DNA from: Gnetum montanum
Lineage: Eukaryota; Streptophyta; Gnetopsida; Gnetales; Gnetaceae
Reading direction: 5' to 3'
DNA length: 64,000 nt
Assembly (NCBI GenBank): GCA_015680685.1
Contig: MNCI01011044.1
Span: 341,354-405,353 of the forward strand
Positions 10,043 to 21,600 of the stretch are shown piece by piece. How positions within the stretch are numbered: position 1 is the first letter of the stretch; each line of letters starts with the position of its first letter. The notes beneath the pieces are model-generated. The model was not told the DNA's origin. It did not search any database and saw only the letters and a list, made by a program, of their open reading frames with translations. A program made the translations under genes and the position numbers.

Positions 10043-10900
10043 TGATTAGCAGTGGGTATTCCCTACACCCAACCATAGGAATCACAAGTGCTCATTACCA
10101 ATCTGATTGAATTCCATAGACTTAGTTCCTAAGTTGCCTATAGTCTTAAATCGTGAATCATGGAGTTGTATAATCGTTGTCTTCCTAACTCATGCTTGTG
10201 TTATCCGTATGCATGGTTAAATGTGAGATAAGGCACATGATGTCTATTTTCTAAGTATTTTTATATATTTTCTTATCTTAATAGTTAGATAAGTAAATGA
10301 AGATTTAATAATTAATTATTTAAGTACTTATCTAATCTAGTAACTCACTATCCTAATGTAAAGTAACTATTCCTACTCATCGTACACATCCCGAATTGGT
10401 ATTAACATTATTGGGGTACCAAATGGCTATTACTGGGCATACCAAATATCCACTACTAGGATTACCATGTGTAATATGTCATGCTCAAAGTGGTCATATT
10501 TACATTTTTATGTTTAATTTTATTAATTATTGAAGGACATAAATGTAAATTGCATGCAAAGTAAAGTGCTAATAGTAAATAGTAATCTAGTGTAACTGTT
10601 GCAATGAATGTAAGAAATCTCAACTTTATTGTCATTCATGGTAATGCATTTATGTACACGACATTCAAATAAAGCACTATACAATCCCTTAAATTCACAT
10701 TGCAGGCACTGAGAGGAAAAATATTCTAACTCTATACAACAAAAACTACAAGGGCTTTTCCATGCTATGAATTCTAAGTTATCATAAATGTGGGTGGTGG
10801 CAGCATTTACATAGGCATTACCTATTTCAACTTCAATGCATCTAACCATGCATCGATGAGGATACATCGATGGGGCTATGTATGTAGCCTATTCAAGAAG
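10043..10900 (-). repeat. Diverged Athila-like LTR (solo or 3' LTR)
   Basis: The left edge TGATTAGCAGTGGGTATTCCC and the following CCCTACACCCAACCATA resemble the LTR at 26,639 (TGATGAGTGGCGAGTTACCC, CCCTACACTCAACCATA). Later shared pieces include TACACATC with a -CCGA- core and CTCAAAGTGGTC. No primer binding site lies to its left, unlike at 26.6 kb, so it is a 3' or solo LTR. The right end is uncertain. The minus frame 10,523-10,867 inside it is not considered a gene. Confidence 0.45.
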
Positions 10901-11159
10901 GAATCATCATACCTCTACGACTAAGTGAAAAAACATCCTTGAGTGAATAAAAATAGGATCGAGCTTCTTACAAAATTTGTGGAGCTATGGAATTTATTAA
11001 CTAAAACACAAAAATATTGACTCTACTAACTTTGAGTGTTGGATTGTACGAGTTTATAAACATTAGTGTCTATTACAACAACATTAGACACTTTATAAAA
11101 AAGCTATACTAGGTGCTTATAAGGTTGTCAAAGACATGGCGAATTCTTAAATAGTTCTT
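10901..11159. other. Short spacer, nothing recognised
   Basis: AT-rich sequence between the LTR-like segment and the coiled-coil frame. A palindromic ATCGATG pair at 10,851-10,876 sits at its left edge. Confidence 0.35.
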
Positions 11160-13960
11160 GGAGTGGAGGCTCCTTTTACGTTGAAGGTCCTTCACCAAGC
11201 TCTAACATTGGTGGAGTTTGAGGTTGTCCTATTGCTACCACTACTTTCATTGGGAGTTTAAAAACATCCAACAATGCTTTCATCCTTTCTTCCTTGCCAC
11301 ATGGATTGCAAATAGTCCATGCAACTTCACTAATGTGGGTTGATGTTGTAATGTATCATAGGTATGGCATCAAAGGAAAAAATTCCTTCGTATTGATGAA
11401 CCATGTTATGCATTGTTTGCATTCAATGTCAAATGCTTTTACTATGTTCCTTTAGCTCATGGTCATTGTTTATCATTCTGGCCAAGTTCTTAACAACAAA
11501 TTGTTGATAAGTGAATTCTCTTATGAGAACGTCAAGCTCTATGTTGGCTATTTCCAACTATTGTTCTATTTCCTTGTGATGCTTGAATTCTACCTTGTAC
11601 ATGAGGTAGGAACTAATCACTTCTCCAACTTTATCCTTAATCTTCTATGGTGAGGTTTGCATTGTAGAGGTTGGCAAGCTTCATATATTCTATGATCTCC
11701 TTAATCTACAACACCTTTAGGTAGATCTTAGCTTTGCTATATGCATTCAATCCATCAAATATGGGCTACCACAAATCATCTTGTTGTTATAGTTATTGGA
11801 GTTTCTTATTCATCTCCACCTTTGCCATATGAATTTACTTCTCATTGAGTTCTTTGAGAAGTCCAACCTAGTCCTTGTAATGGTTTTTCACTCATTCAAA
11901 TTTTAGGGCCTTTTTCTTCTAAGTGGCTAACTTAATAACTATTTTTTCATGAAGCACACAAGCTTCCTTCATCAAGAGATTATAGTCCTCTACTGCTAAC
12001 CTCTTTAGATCTAGGTTAACCTTGGCTTGTTGCTCATGTTATTGGTGAATGAATTTGACCATTTGATCCTTTTATTTCTCAACATTCCATAGGCAATGGT
12101 TATTCTTTATTAAGAAAAAATTTTCTTTTTGAACTTGTGATAAGTCCTTATTGGTATTAAAGGCCATGGCTTTAGATAAGGATATGTCAAAGACCACTAC
12201 CTCCTTTGCATTCTTGGCTACTTATAATATGTGTTGAAGTTGCTAAAATGCTTCATGCCTAGTCAAGTCTAATCTAAAAATGGTAGGTTCAGAGAGATGA
12301 GTGTGTAATTCTACAACTTCAACAACCAACTAACGATTAGCATTGGTGTTTTCTATTAGTTGAGAATTAGTAATTAACAACTTGCCCTTTGTCTTAAGTA
12401 GTTGTGACTAGTTTGCAGTAATTTCATCTAGAAGCTTGAAGATCTTTGAAAGAGGTCTCTTGTCTCCAACCAATTGTTCCAATACTTCCTCATGTTGGGC
12501 AATACTTAATTGATCACTCCTTGCTTTTGCAGATGCTTAGATGTCTTCCATTGTAGTAATTTCTAGTACTATTTCCATAGGAGCATATAGAGCTTTAACC
12601 ACCTTGATAGCCACCACTTTTGCTACTCTTTCCTAGTCTTTGTGCTTCATAAGTAGGATAGTTGGCCACCCATCTTTCTCTAACCTAATGCAAAAGGTCA
12701 TAACATTTCCTGAGCTTTCAAGAATTATTTGTTCAGGGATAGACACTATGACCTTTTGGGCACTTGGATTTGATCTTGTAAGTGCTTGGTCTCTTTGGGC
12801 TAAGAATAGCGATACTATTTTCTAGTCTAGCCAATTGGTAGTCTTGGTGACCTCATTGAGATGGCTTAAGATTGGATGATAAACTGAGGATTTTTCACCA
12901 GTTGCTGAGCCTTTTTTTCCATGTAGAAGTTTCTTACAAAGCTTTTCGAGCCTCTTGGTAGCTGTAAGTACCTTCAATGTAGTTTCTCCTAGAGGTGGTA
13001 GTGGTGGTGGCATCTTCTCCTCTTACAGCTTAGCTACTGCCTTTCCCTTCATCATCTCCTATCATGATGCAGCAAGAGTATGATGAACCACATCATTAGC
13101 ATATCATGTTATCCATCCCCTTTTACATAGTTTTTGGATGAGGCATAGAAAAAAGAAGTGTCTTCCTTTCCTTCTCATTTTGTTTACAGCACTTTTCAGT
13201 TTCCAAATAAATGAGCTAAAGAAGGTTGACTGGGAATCATTTTGGTTAGAGTGGTACATGCCTGGGTGGAGAAGGTTGTTATCTTTCTAGACCTTACTGT
13301 TGGATTTAAATGATAGTCTATATTCTTAAAGTACATACATTTCACCTTAGTAAGGAAACCATACTCCTTACTGTCTAGTCCATAACAATGCTAGACCCAC
13401 TCATTCTTAGCTATGCAGTTCACTTGCATAGAAATCTCTGTCAACTTTTTCTTAGTATCAAGCAACCTGAGGATCTCCACAATGGCCTTAACTAAGTAGG
13501 AGACAATGATGTCTTTGTTTTTGATGGATGTATCTTCCTTTTAGTTGTTCCAAAATAGATAAGTCTTTTCCATGTATCATTCTTCACTAGTAGAGAGAAT
13601 GGGCCACATGGAAAACCCCTATAATTGTGTGTGAACTTTTGTTGGTGCCAATTCCAATAAAGGTCCAAAGTTAAACTCTTGAGAAATGGAATTCTACATC
13701 TCCTTGGCTTTGATAGTCTTTAGGAAAGCCTTTGTGAGAGTAACTTGAAGATTAGGCCTTGGCCAAGGAACTTCATCCTTCTTAGATTGGCATGTTTCTA
13801 CAATGAGAATCTTTTAGATAGATTTCACTTTAGGCTTCTCCTGAAGAGGTTCTATAGCATGTGTTGCCTTAGCTACTTGCTCCTAGGGTTGTTGTGATTG
13901 TTGCTACTTGCCCCTTACTCCTTTTTCTCATTTCTCCTTAGGTTAGAAAGGTCCTTCCAC
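11160..13960 (-). pseudogene. Decayed long coiled-coil ORF of a retroelement-like unit
   Basis: One minus frame from about 12,650 to 11,400 is unusually readable, with only about ten stops. It is rich in heptad-like E/K/L/Q segments, for example SIAQHEEVLEQLVGDKRPLS, FKLLDEITANQSQLLKTKGK, VKFIHQ, KLATQKKKALKFE and MYKVEFKHHKEIEQ. Upstream (13.0-13.9 kb) another frame gives KDIIVSYLVKAIVEILRLLD and KNEWVQHCYGLDSKEYGFL. No catalytic domain was recognised. A primer-site-like sequence and an LTR-like segment follow on the right, suggesting this is the internal region of a non-autonomous element or the extra ORF of a larger one. It loosely resembles in style (KYMYKVEHATYH) the minus-strand frame at 60.4-63.5 kb. 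Confidence 0.5.
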
Positions 13961-14490
13961 CTATGGTCCTGTTTTGGTGCCATATATGATAAAAAATGTA
14001 ACCTATGATTAGCTTTTTACATTATAACCTTTAGTTCTTTTAATAAATTTCTTATTATATTTACACTTAAGATTATTTGTGCTCTTGAAAAGTTATATAA
14101 TTTTAGTATTATTTTATTGATTAGCTACCAAATTTTTTTTTATTAGGTTTAATTCACTTGTAATGAGGTATTTAATATTATTTTAATGGGTAGATATTGG
14201 AGAGTTAGGAAAATTTTTAAAAACTTTCTAAAGAAATCAAAGGTTTATGTCCCTCATGATGTAAAGCCTACCTTTGGTACTCAAGGATCAAAAAACAAGA
14301 TGAATTGGGTTAGTAGTGTGAAAGTTATGGCTCTTGCAAGGTTCTTAGGCTCTGAAAATTTTTTAAAAAAATCCTCTTGAGTTTGAGAAAAATGATACCA
14401 AAAATGGCTGAGTGTCACACATATATATAGTGTTTTTGTAATGCATCAATAGGGATGTGTCGACGTAGCTATTCATAGCCAAGTTTTGCA
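13961..14490 (-). repeat. Possible LTR with primer-site-like edge
   Basis: On the minus strand TGGCACC begins near 13,982, at the position and with nearly the start of the tRNA-Asp-type site seen at 26,637. Its right part (14,405-14,480) has a TATATATA box and an inverted-repeat segment (GCATCAATAGGG, GTCGACGTAGC). This is laid out like the U3/R region of the 26.6-27.6 kb LTR. The similarity is structural, not strong at base level. Confidence 0.3.
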
Positions 14491-15946
14491 TAAGAAATTG
14501 AGGAATTTAGGATGTACTTTGGGATAAAACAAGAGCTCAATGGAAGCTAGAAAAACACAAAAGTGTAATAAAAACATAGAAGAGGTTATAATTTCATTGG
14601 AAAAGGATAATAGATTGGAGTTGGATGAGTTAATAATGCCATAAGAAATAAAAATTGGATGTTTAGATAAAACATTGATAAGATCGATCATGAAAATGAA
14701 TGCAAGAGTGAAATTTTAACTTAGAGAGACAAAAGGATATGCAAGTGGGTTCTATCCAAAGTAGGCTCATGCTGATAATGCCCTTGCGTACTCTCATTCT
14801 AAGTCATTTATAGGCACCAAGAATGATTAATGGTCATTATAAGTTAAAAGTTGAATCCATGTGAGAGATCATTAGATGATTATTTTATTACCTTAAAAAA
14901 TATGCCAATTGACAATGATAGGGAGCAATGAGGTTGTTGGTGATGAGATAAGAATTATGATATAGAAATAATGGTAAGAGAATCACATCTTGGTCACATG
15001 ACATCATTGTGAAGTTTGTGATTAAATTGATTTAATACCATCCCATCCTCAATTGAGACCAAGTCCAACCACGTTCAGTGACTATGCATTATCATATTCT
15101 AATCCTTGAATATCAAGAGTTCATGAAAATCCCCAAAGGACAACCACCACTCCAAGAAAATAAAAAAAGAGAAGTAGGAAGATATGAAGGGTCTTAGTTA
15201 GAGGGGTGCCTTCAAGCATGGGTAACATGCCTTTCCAACCCCATAACTAGTGCTTGTAGATCATTATTTTATCTTAGGGATGTGCTTTAAATTCCTATGT
15301 TGTTGTTTTTAGTTTTGTTCATGGAAATCATATCATGGAAAGACATGCTTCCTATTATGATCAATAATAGCAGTGGCAAGAAACCAATGAAGAAGAATCA
15401 TAAAACTTAAGATAGAAGTTGAAAACGAAACAAAGATGAAAAATCCCCTTGAAGTCATACCCTTGTCCATTTTCACTTGGTCCATTTCAAGTCTATTAAG
15501 TAATAAGATCATTATTTTCTTTAACTTTTATTTGTGGAAGGACCTCATGTTCCCATTATGTAGAGCCTCATAGAGTTTAATGGGATGGATAGATGTTATG
15601 GATTTACTACCTAATATCATTAGAAAATTAACAATGTGTTAATTGAGGACATAATCCAAAGATAAAATCTTAGTCATTTAACTATCAATCATAACATTAA
15701 ATATTGCATAAATTAACTTCCAATAGTAGCAATAGCCACAATAAAAATTAGAGATTCCACCAAACCCTATCAAAAATTATAGATTCCACCAAACCTTATC
15801 AAACTTCTATAGAAGGTAAAGAAAACTATGAAGATACCTTTCCTCATTATCAACACAATGGAAAGGGATTTCTTCTCAGTGACCCACCACCTTTAGGGGA
15901 GGACAAAGATATAAATGAGATCCTATCCCTTAAAATGTTATAAGGT
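14491..15946. other. Spacer, degenerate element DNA
   Basis: No domain was recognised. A 30-bp direct repeat (AGATTCCACCAAACC-TATCAAA) occurs at about 15,751 and 15,781. The last hundred bases may hold a frame leading into the integrase remnant (RDFFSVTHHL and EILSLKML). Confidence 0.4.
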
Positions 15947-16440
15947 GTGCTAAATTTTGATGACACATCCATTAAACATGTTCCTAGAGAAGTTGTATTT
16001 GATGACTTACCAAGACCTAAACCTAAGATTGAAACATATATGAAAGGAAAACTTGATGAACTTCTAGGATCTAAAATTATTCATCTTATGAAACATTCAA
16101 ATTTAGCAACTGATAGAAAAAAAATGAGCAAATTAAGATTGTCTTGATTTTCATAATCTTAATCATTGAAAAATTGTTAAACAATGGCTTGACAAGAAAC
16201 AAGCAAGTAAAATCTTTAAAATAGGAGATCTAGTCCTAAAAAGAGGTAGAGCATTTGGTTGAACCAATCCTCAAAGTAAGTTCTCTCCTATGTGGTCAGG
16301 CCCCAAGTTACAAATGCCACTGCCCCCAATGTTCTAAAAATTGTTGATTTGCAAGGACATAAATTACATAGGAACTTCAGTGCATTTCATCTAAAGCATT
16401 TCTACTTAGGTGCCCCATGTGGACACCTAGTAGATTCTTA
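15947..16440 (+). pseudogene. Ty3/gypsy integrase C-terminal remnant (Tat/Athila type)
   Basis: After MLNFDDTSIKHVPREVVFDD and a frameshift near 16,145, the frame gives KQASKIFKIGDLVLKRGRAF, then SPMWSGPQ, then VLKIVDLQGHKLHRNFSAFH and LKHFYLGAPCGHLVDS before a stop. The GDLVLK...GP...H-x-x-x-LK-x-(F/Y)Y pattern is the integrase C-terminal domain of Tat/Athila elements, which binds DNA during cDNA integration. The catalytic core is absent. The downstream spacer (16,441-16,890) and LTR start fit the 3' end of an element on the plus strand. Confidence 0.8.
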
Positions 16441-16903
16441 GTTGCATGTTTTCTTCATCTTTTCCATGCATTTAATATGTATATAGTTGCATTTGCATAT
16501 TTTATTTTCATTTCCATCATATCTTTTTTAGAATATTGGTTTTGGTTTTTGCTTTTCATATTATTTTAGTAATCATTATGGTTGTTTGAGCTACTACATG
16601 TTGGATCATCATAACACCATTGGAAAATAATATAAGCATAATGCTTTATATGATATATCCTATTACTATTACATGAAATCTCATTTATATTTTATATTTC
16701 AATAATGCTATGATTCTTCCTATTATTTTCAAGGTTTTAGTTTATTTGTTATGTTGGATTAAGGATGATGGGATTTCTGCTTTCAAGTTTAATTTGAGTA
16801 TGTTTTATGACCTTTTCAGTCCTCTGTCTTCTACATTTCCTTTTAAGATTTCAATGGTTTTTCTATCCTTGCACTTACATGAAATTGAAGTTTGGGGGCT
16901 AAC
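16441..16903 (+). repeat. Integrase-to-LTR spacer with polypurine-like tract (copy 2)
   Basis: Bases 16,479-16,785 match 1-300 of the window. The segment ends with GAAGTTTGGGGG (16,887-16,898), a purine-rich tract where plus-strand DNA synthesis would be primed, just before TGTTGATACC. Confidence 0.6.
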
Positions 16904-18700
16904 TGTTGATACCAACATCGCCCATGCTAAACACAGGGCCATGTTTAAACAAGTTTGAAGATTGTGAAAATTAAACATCCTACAAGTCTGCTATCTTTAC
17001 CAATAGGCTTATCTTATGGTGAATTACATGTACATTTTCTTGGCTTTCTAGCAAAGGTATTAATATTTGAGAATTTTTGTTTTTCACTAAACGAACACAT
17101 ATGTTAAAGAAAACGTTAGATATGAATTGAATTACTATTTCTTCGAATCTAACACATGTGATGTGCCTTGAGATTCTTTAATCTCATGAAACTTACTTGA
17201 AATTCGAAAACATCGAAGATCCACAAAAGGCACATGCTCCCAACTTAATTTTATATAATAGATTAACTCCAAAAAAACTTATTAACCATTTGATTGTAGT
17301 TGGAATGTGTTCCTACAACCTTCATTTCACAAAATTTACATCCATTTTGTACACTAGAAATGTAAATCTTGTGCATGGTAGGTGTCTTGGTGGATCTAGT
17401 ATAATCCATCTATGGTGGTTCCTAGGCATTATAGGAGTTACATAATGGCCCTAGGTGGTGGAGAATAGGGCAAGGTGGTAGGAGTTACATTGGTTGTAAA
17501 AGTCATGGTAGTCATGATGGGGAGTGATGGATGGGCATTACATGGAATGTGATTGTAGTAATAGACATAGTGGTAGTCATGGTAGGAGTTATGTAATGTC
17601 CCAGGTGATGGGTATTCAAAGTAGGTGGGTGATGTGATCATGCATGTGGTGACAACAATAACTATAACATTAGCAAGCACAAATCATCCAAGAGCCTCCC
17701 CTCTCACTCTTAAAACTAGTGGGGATGTTGACGAGCACTAGGCAATGGTAGGAAAATCATCTATCAGGACCCTCCTTTCCCTACGGCAACTAGGGTCATT
17801 AGTCTTCCCTCTCCAAATCATCAAAAGGGGAGCCTCTTAGCCAACATTCTGCAGGTGGTCACTAGTAGACATGCAGTAAGGAACAATAATGGTAGGTGTG
17901 GGTGTTAGTACCTGCAACTTTGAATGATACATGGTAGCAAATCAATGGTAGGTATGGGCATGAAGAACACCGACAATGTAGGATTCCTATCAATAGTAGG
18001 TGCACAACAAGAAGAAAATGCATGGCATAGTTGACGGTTGGTGGTAGCAACAAGTGGTTGTGATCAACAGCTAATGAAAATGATAGGCGGTGGATGGTAG
18101 TTAGTTGTAGCTACTACATGTCAACTATTTGTTAGTAGTAGGCAACAACAATGCAACAGACACACAAATGATGAGATAGAGGTGCAAACTACAATCACAG
18201 TGTGTGATAGATGGCATGCATAGTAGAGCAGTGGCCTTAGACATCTAACGCATGGCTTGTGTAGTGGTGGTAGAGTTACACAAATGGTGGTTGGTGATGG
18301 AATTTTGTAGGCTCTCCTAAAAGTATCATGTGGCAAGTTCTCCACATGAATGATGGCATATGACTCATGCAGAGACTGACTAATAGCAGTAGAGGTGGCT
18401 ACACTAGCAACAGTTCACATGGTAGTCAGCAGTAGCTTGTTTGATAGTCAATAGTGGAAATAGCGTGCATGGATGATGGAATGGAAGTGGCATTTCTCTC
18501 TCTCCTTCCTTTCTAGTGCAGCAACTAGCAGCAAGTGGGTGGCAAACATCAAGGATCTCTCTCTCCCCCATTCCTTGCATGTAATGATGCCAACATGCAA
18601 TAGGTCTCCCTCTTTGATGATAGTTGAGATATTCCTACCCAATAGTGGAAACCATTGACAAAAATGGCCAAGTAGTAGTGTGGGAGACTACGGAAAAATT
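16904..18700 (+). repeat. Probable 3' LTR, right edge unknown
   Basis: The sequence starts TGTTGATACCAACATCGCCC immediately after the polypurine-like tract, as expected for an LTR. No second copy exists in the window, so its end cannot be fixed. From about 17,390 to 18,450 the plus strand is strongly T/G- and A/G-skewed, with degenerate repeats of GGTAGGAGTTACAT-like and GTGGTAG motifs. Minus frames there (17,438-17,680; 18,121-18,345) are low-complexity products of that skew. Confidence 0.4.
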
Positions 18701-19102
18701 TAAAATTTATTGGTTACTATATTTTCAAGATAGTATTCAATTTAAATTCTCCCAACTTTTTAATTTAACTTAATTTTTTTGGAACATCACATAGCCCTCT
18801 CTAGTTGAGACTATTCTTGAGTTTTCATACCCATACGAGAGGAACCCCAGACAATAGTCTCCTTAAACAAGTTTTTTTTCCTAGGTTTTGGTGCATCCAA
18901 AAGTTATGTATCAACATTTTTGTTTTAGCCATTAATGTTGTCAATGAGCCAGAGTATATTCACTCACCTCCAGCCAAGTTGGTGCTTGAACAATTATGAC
19001 TTTGGAGAATAAATCTAGGTTTACATATTTTCATACTCTTAAATATGGTTAACTACGTATGTGTTCTTAATGTTCTTCATTTAAATAGAATTTTTGATCA
19101 AG
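18701..19102. other. Spacer, no gene seen
   Basis: AT-rich. The tail (about 19,060-19,100: TTCTTAATGTTCTTCATTTA) resembles a stretch inside the adjoining repeat at about 19,235, hinting at a short internal duplication. Confidence 0.35.
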
Positions 19103-20555
19103 CACTAGAAGATTATTGATGATTCCATCATCAAGAGTATCATGAATAGTCTGTTTAGTCCTCTCATATTAAAGATCTATCAATGAGGCTAATCACTCAA
19201 TGGATCCTATTTTCATCATTTCATAGATTCACTTGGTTAGTTTTCTTAATGTTATTCATTTGAATAGAAGTTTTTATACAAGTGTTAAAAGATAACTATG
19301 ATTGAGCAGATGATTGATTTAGAGGATATGCAAAGATCTCCCATAGTGACAATGATGATGATGCATATAGAGTAGTAGATTAGGAGGATTTAGATTGAGT
19401 ATATTTGAATATATTTCTATCTTTTATGAATGATATTTAAAAACGAAAAGATAATATGAGTACTATATCTATCAGCTCTATGTGTAGTATTCATGTGTAT
19501 ATGTTTTCATGAACTTATGTGTATGTGTTTTTGTTTTATGTTTCATGCTAATGATATGTGTTTCATCAACTTAATTTTTATCATATTTATTTATCAAGAT
19601 TTGGATTTTTTTATCTTTATAGATGTTTTTGATTTGTCTATAATACTTACTCATTTTCAAGTGTTTAGATATCATCAAAAAGAGAAAGATTCTTAACAAA
19701 TCTCATGTTTTGGAACACTAAAACTAGAAAATTAAGAAGTGTGCTCTATTCATTATGCATGTGTGTAGACCTTAATAAGGTATGGATTAAGTTTGAGAAT
19801 TCAAGGCTATGGGGTATTGATTCAACTTTAGTAAGGGAAGGTGGAACATGAGGAAGTCCCACCTAAATATTAAGTAGTTGCAAAGAGGATTCCCAAGGTA
19901 GCCATTAATCAAAATAAGAAAAGGTCCCTATGATGTTCTATTCATGTTTTTAACATATAGTAGTGGAAAAAGTTCGTGTATTTATCATTTATTAGAGATT
20001 TTCTCTAGATTTCATTTCTATTATCATGGTTACTTGGATTTGGAAATCTCATAACTACATAACTTGGCTCTTACACATCATTGATATGGTCATTATGGAT
20101 GATTTCCTATATTTCTTTTGAAGGTGCATTACTATTATACAAACTTTAATCCTCAAGTTTGAATGTGCTATAATCCATTATTTTAATTTATAGGATATAT
20201 TTTATTTGCATATTTAGACAATGGATTTTTCATTCTTTATGTCTTAGGATGGTATCTCTTGTGTACATTAAAATTGAAATCATTGTCAACATTTTTCTTT
20301 TGTCTTTCTTTCTTTAATTCAAGAAGCTCAAATTGTCTTTGAGAAGAAGTACACTTTAATTGTTTACCTTGGATATTTCTCACTTGAGTAGCCAAGTACT
20401 TGAAATATTTTCTTTTTTTAACGCGGTTTTTTACTTAGAAGACTAAATACTTATGTTTGTACCTTAAGGGATTATTGGTGTGTCTTGCTATTAGAGGCAG
20501 ATATATTTTTATGCTCTTAGGAAACTTTAATTGTTAGCATAGTTAATAATGGAGT
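19103..20555 (+). repeat. Large inverted repeat, left arm
   Basis: The reverse complement is found at 27,654-29,090 with high identity along the whole length. Anchors are GATTCCATCATCAAG, AGATCTCCCATAGTGACAAT, GGAACATGAGGAAGTCCCAC, AAGTACTTG and TTATGCTCTTAGGAAACTTTAA. No protein domain was recognised. This may be two opposite copies of one non-coding element, such as a large LTR. Confidence 0.85.
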
Positions 20556-21319
20556 AGCTACTAAATTCTTATCCCAAACATAATAATTTCATCATACTTG
20601 TATATCATAACATTTATTCGTAAGATTTATTTTCAATCTTTTTTGTATTACTATTATCCATAACTTATACTATGTTATGAATAGGTGTGTGTTCTGACTT
20701 ATTACAACTAGACTTATGTACTTCACTAAGTTCTTAATGAACTTAACTTTACATTAACATTTGTACTTCATCAAGTTATTTTTTACTTAATTACACTATG
20801 CTTACAAAATAAATCTTATATTTCTTTCTTTTTTATTCTATTATAATCTTTTAGAAGACCTTCTTTCCTTATTTAAGAAACTCGAGTAAATTATGACTAA
20901 TATAATTTGGATTTTCACTTCTTATTTAAGAAACTAGATCTTGTGTTACAATAATCTTAAGGGAGAATTTCATTGATCTATTTCAGATACGGAAAGACAA
21001 CAAATTCCTAGTTGAGTTAATAAGTTTTTATCAAAATGGATGATTTGTTTGACAGCAGAAAAAATCAGAATTAGACAATTGCATAGATAACATCTTCCTC
21101 TCAGAACTCCAAAGGGAGAATTTTCTTCCTCAAGGAGAGAGTGAAGTGCCTTGTGAGCTTTATCTTTTCTAATTCTCAGTATTTAACATTGCCACTTGCC
21201 CAATAATAAAGATACATTACAATAGGTTTACAACCCATAATTTTTATACTTCTATTTCGTACTCTTATCATTCCAAGTGATCTAGTACCCTGTCTCACGT
21301 TGGTTTCATTGCTTATTAA
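20556..21319. other. Continuation of the left-arm repeat without partner; no gene
   Basis: Right after AATGGAGTAG the left copy continues CTACTAAATTC. The right copy is cut at this point by the LTR at 27,647. This side therefore shows the unoccupied sequence of the target. Confidence 0.5.
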
Positions 21320-21600
21320 AAACTTTTAACATGAAGGCATGCAACAAGAACTTTGAATACCTCAATAAGAAATCTATTGGCTAGAACATCCACATCAAGT
21401 TGTTCATCTCAAAAAAAGGATGGTGCAAGTAGTAGTTCTACCACATGATGCTATTTTGACTTTCAATGTAATGATTCTTAGCGATTCTCTAGTATGTGCA
21501 CTCTAGCATTGTTTATTACCAATGAAAGAGCCTTGTCTGCCATTGCCTTTGCACAAAATTGTTCCTGTTATTGGACCACATGATAAGATTCATCACTAGT
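21320..21600 (-). pseudogene. Ty1/copia RNase H C-terminal remnant
   Basis: A minus frame at about 21,325-21,411 reads DEQLDVDVLANRFLIEVFKV then LVACLHV. This matches the end of copia RNase H (S-x-EQ-L-A-D-x-L-T-K...F...L-x-x-L-x-V). Upstream codons are poorly conserved. It is a short, decayed scrap and may belong to the same minus-strand copia insertion as the gag at 31-32.3 kb, but 10 kb of other repeats separate them. Confidence 0.4.

Noticed and set aside
10523-10867. 114-codon minus frame
   Set aside because: It lies inside an LTR-like segment related to 26.6-27.6 kb, and no family features were seen.
17438-18642. Several minus frames rich in His, Tyr, Pro and Thr
   Set aside because: They are produced by the GGTAG/GTAGT repeat bias of the plus strand, not by a coding sequence.
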